A DNA stretch of 64,000 bases from Adiantum capillus-veneris (lineage: Eukaryota; Streptophyta; Polypodiopsida; Polypodiales; Pteridaceae). The stretch's first letter is position 1. Each line of letters opens with the position of its first letter. The stretch covers positions 133,646,682 through 133,710,681 of the forward strand of contig CM043967.1 in the NCBI GenBank assembly GCA_014529385.2, read 5' to 3'. The position numbers and the translations under genes are program-made. Below the pieces are notes generated by a model that saw only the letters and a program-made list of their open reading frames with translations, was not told the origin of the DNA and searched no databases. Positions 63,349-64,000 of this stretch are shown here, in pieces.

Positions 63349-64000
63349 TTATGGAGTTTTCCTCTTATAGTGTTCATTAGTGGAAAAAATTGTTCTCCCC
63401 CGAGGTGTTACAAGAATTACGAACCAAAGTTTTGGTTGGTGGATTGTTGGGATATAGATGACCTATAAAAGAGAAGCTCAAAGCGAATAACACTGGTATA
63501 ATTAATGCTACAAGCAAATAAGAATAAAAAAGGTAGCTGTCACTCACCTGCTCACAATTGCGTGGTAAAACTAAATCGTCATACCTCCATGTGTGATGTA
63601 CACTAGAGTCCACCATGTAGAGGCCATTCTCATGTCGTCTAAACACATTTACAAACCATTTTCACTCGAAGATGAAGGTATGAAAGGTTCTAAAATTAAC
63701 CTTTACTATCCTTTCAATAGTTCCACAGTACTTGGCTTCATCGCTGTCTGTGTCAAAGTTGCCCATGATGGCACAATCCATGGTGGTTCTTCACTCGTCA
63801 ATGTGGCGCATACAAAAGTGACGACCCTTTGACCACATAGAGTTAAAGGAAAGGCACTACAAAAGGATAATATCTATTATCAAATACAAAGATAAAATCA
63901 AGAAAAAATTTACAAGTAATCTACCTTTGGTACGCAGCCTCGTGCATACTCCCATTCTTTGTTGGTGATGTCTTCTCTGCGCGCTTTTGCTTCGGTCATT
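63349..64000 (-). pseudogene. CACTA-transposon-associated DUF4216-like protein, three exons, broken
   Basis: Read on the minus strand, exon 1 (64,000-63,925) encodes EWEYARGCVPK and ends at AAAG|GTAGAT. A 68-bp intron ends TTTTGTAG. Exon 2 (63,856-63,548) reads SKGRHFCMRHIDE, a TGA, TTMDCAIMGNFDTDSDEAKY, CGTIERIVKVNF, a TGA inside the expected FxCKWF motif, then NGLYMVDSS and DDLVLPRNCEQ, with donor CAG|GTGAGT. An 85-bp intron ends TTTTATAG. Exon 3 (63,462-63,349) reads VIYIPTIHQPKLWFVILVTP. Phase is kept at both introns. The pattern Y.G.I..I, FxCxWF, D...VL...EQV.Y.P....W.V.L..PR matches DUF4216 as I remember it. Two stops disable it. The upstream part is outside the window. Confidence 0.6.
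63353..63372 (-). repeat. Candidate CACTA-type terminal inverted repeat
   Basis: On the minus strand CACTATAAGAGGAAAACTCC resembles the end of plant CACTA transposons (CACTA followed by an A-rich stretch). The matching other end was not found. The nearby 12-bp array could be its subterminal repeats, but it faces away from the DUF4216-like exons, so the relationship is unclear. Confidence 0.35.

Noticed and set aside
63095-63370. Open frames over the 12-bp repeat reading hydrophobic or HIT/YIT tetrapeptides on both strands
   Set aside because: A repeat length divisible by three keeps frames open automatically. There is no start context or flanking domain.

Overview
The window looks like nuclear DNA from a land plant with a large, repeat-rich genome. 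It holds Ty3 and Ty1/copia LTR retrotransposons with plant-type motifs, an L1-like LINE, plant-type splice sites, and a fragment that resembles the plant CACTA-transposon protein DUF4216. A gymnosperm or another large-genome lineage is my best guess, but the sequence does not prove it. I found no intact host gene, rRNA, tRNA or CRISPR array. Almost every coding stretch is a broken transposon gene.

Layout. Bases 1-16,088 and 31,143-52,019 are two copies of one segmental duplication. Each copy holds the end of a large Ty3 element (A in copy 1, B in copy 2), its 3' LTR, an anonymous flank, a minus-strand Ty3 pol fragment (D), a plus-strand Ty3 element with a truncated 5' LTR (C), and a decayed split gene-like segment. 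Copy 1 runs off the left edge and is cut at 16,088 by a minus-strand LINE that has lost its 3' end. Then come an LTR-like block (18,884-19,640) and a decayed minus-strand coding region (to about 22,500). Element B spans 22,515-42,069. Its 5' leader is interrupted by a young minus-strand copia element (24,280-29,834) with 192-bp LTRs, a tRNA-iMet-type primer site, a polypurine tract and a perfect 5-bp target duplication (CAATT). To the right of copy 2 lie an unknown pseudogene with its own TATA box (53,067-53,822), anonymous DNA, another Ty3 element (E, 56,811-60,195), a purine-rich satellite (60,196-61,063), a LINE ORF1-like remnant, a 12-bp minisatellite and a spliced DUF4216-like fragment at the right edge.

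The most interesting system is the A/B Ty3 family. A and B carry complementary deletions. Read together they imply an element of about 15-16 kb with this order: LTR, leader, gag, protease, RT, RNase H, integrase, a second retropepsin-like domain, a spacer, a spliced downstream ORF (coiled-coil plus a conserved C-terminal domain), polypurine tract, LTR. Both the leader and the spacer carry a recurring near-perfect palindrome (AAATAATCGCGATTATTT and variants) about every 256-295 bp. A consensus splice donor lies in the LTR. A branch point and acceptor lie just before the downstream ORF. This suggests a spliced subgenomic mRNA, comparable in layout to env expression in retroviruses. The integrase region also has two successive H2C2 zinc-finger modules.

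All assignments come from reading motifs. No database search or alignment was run.
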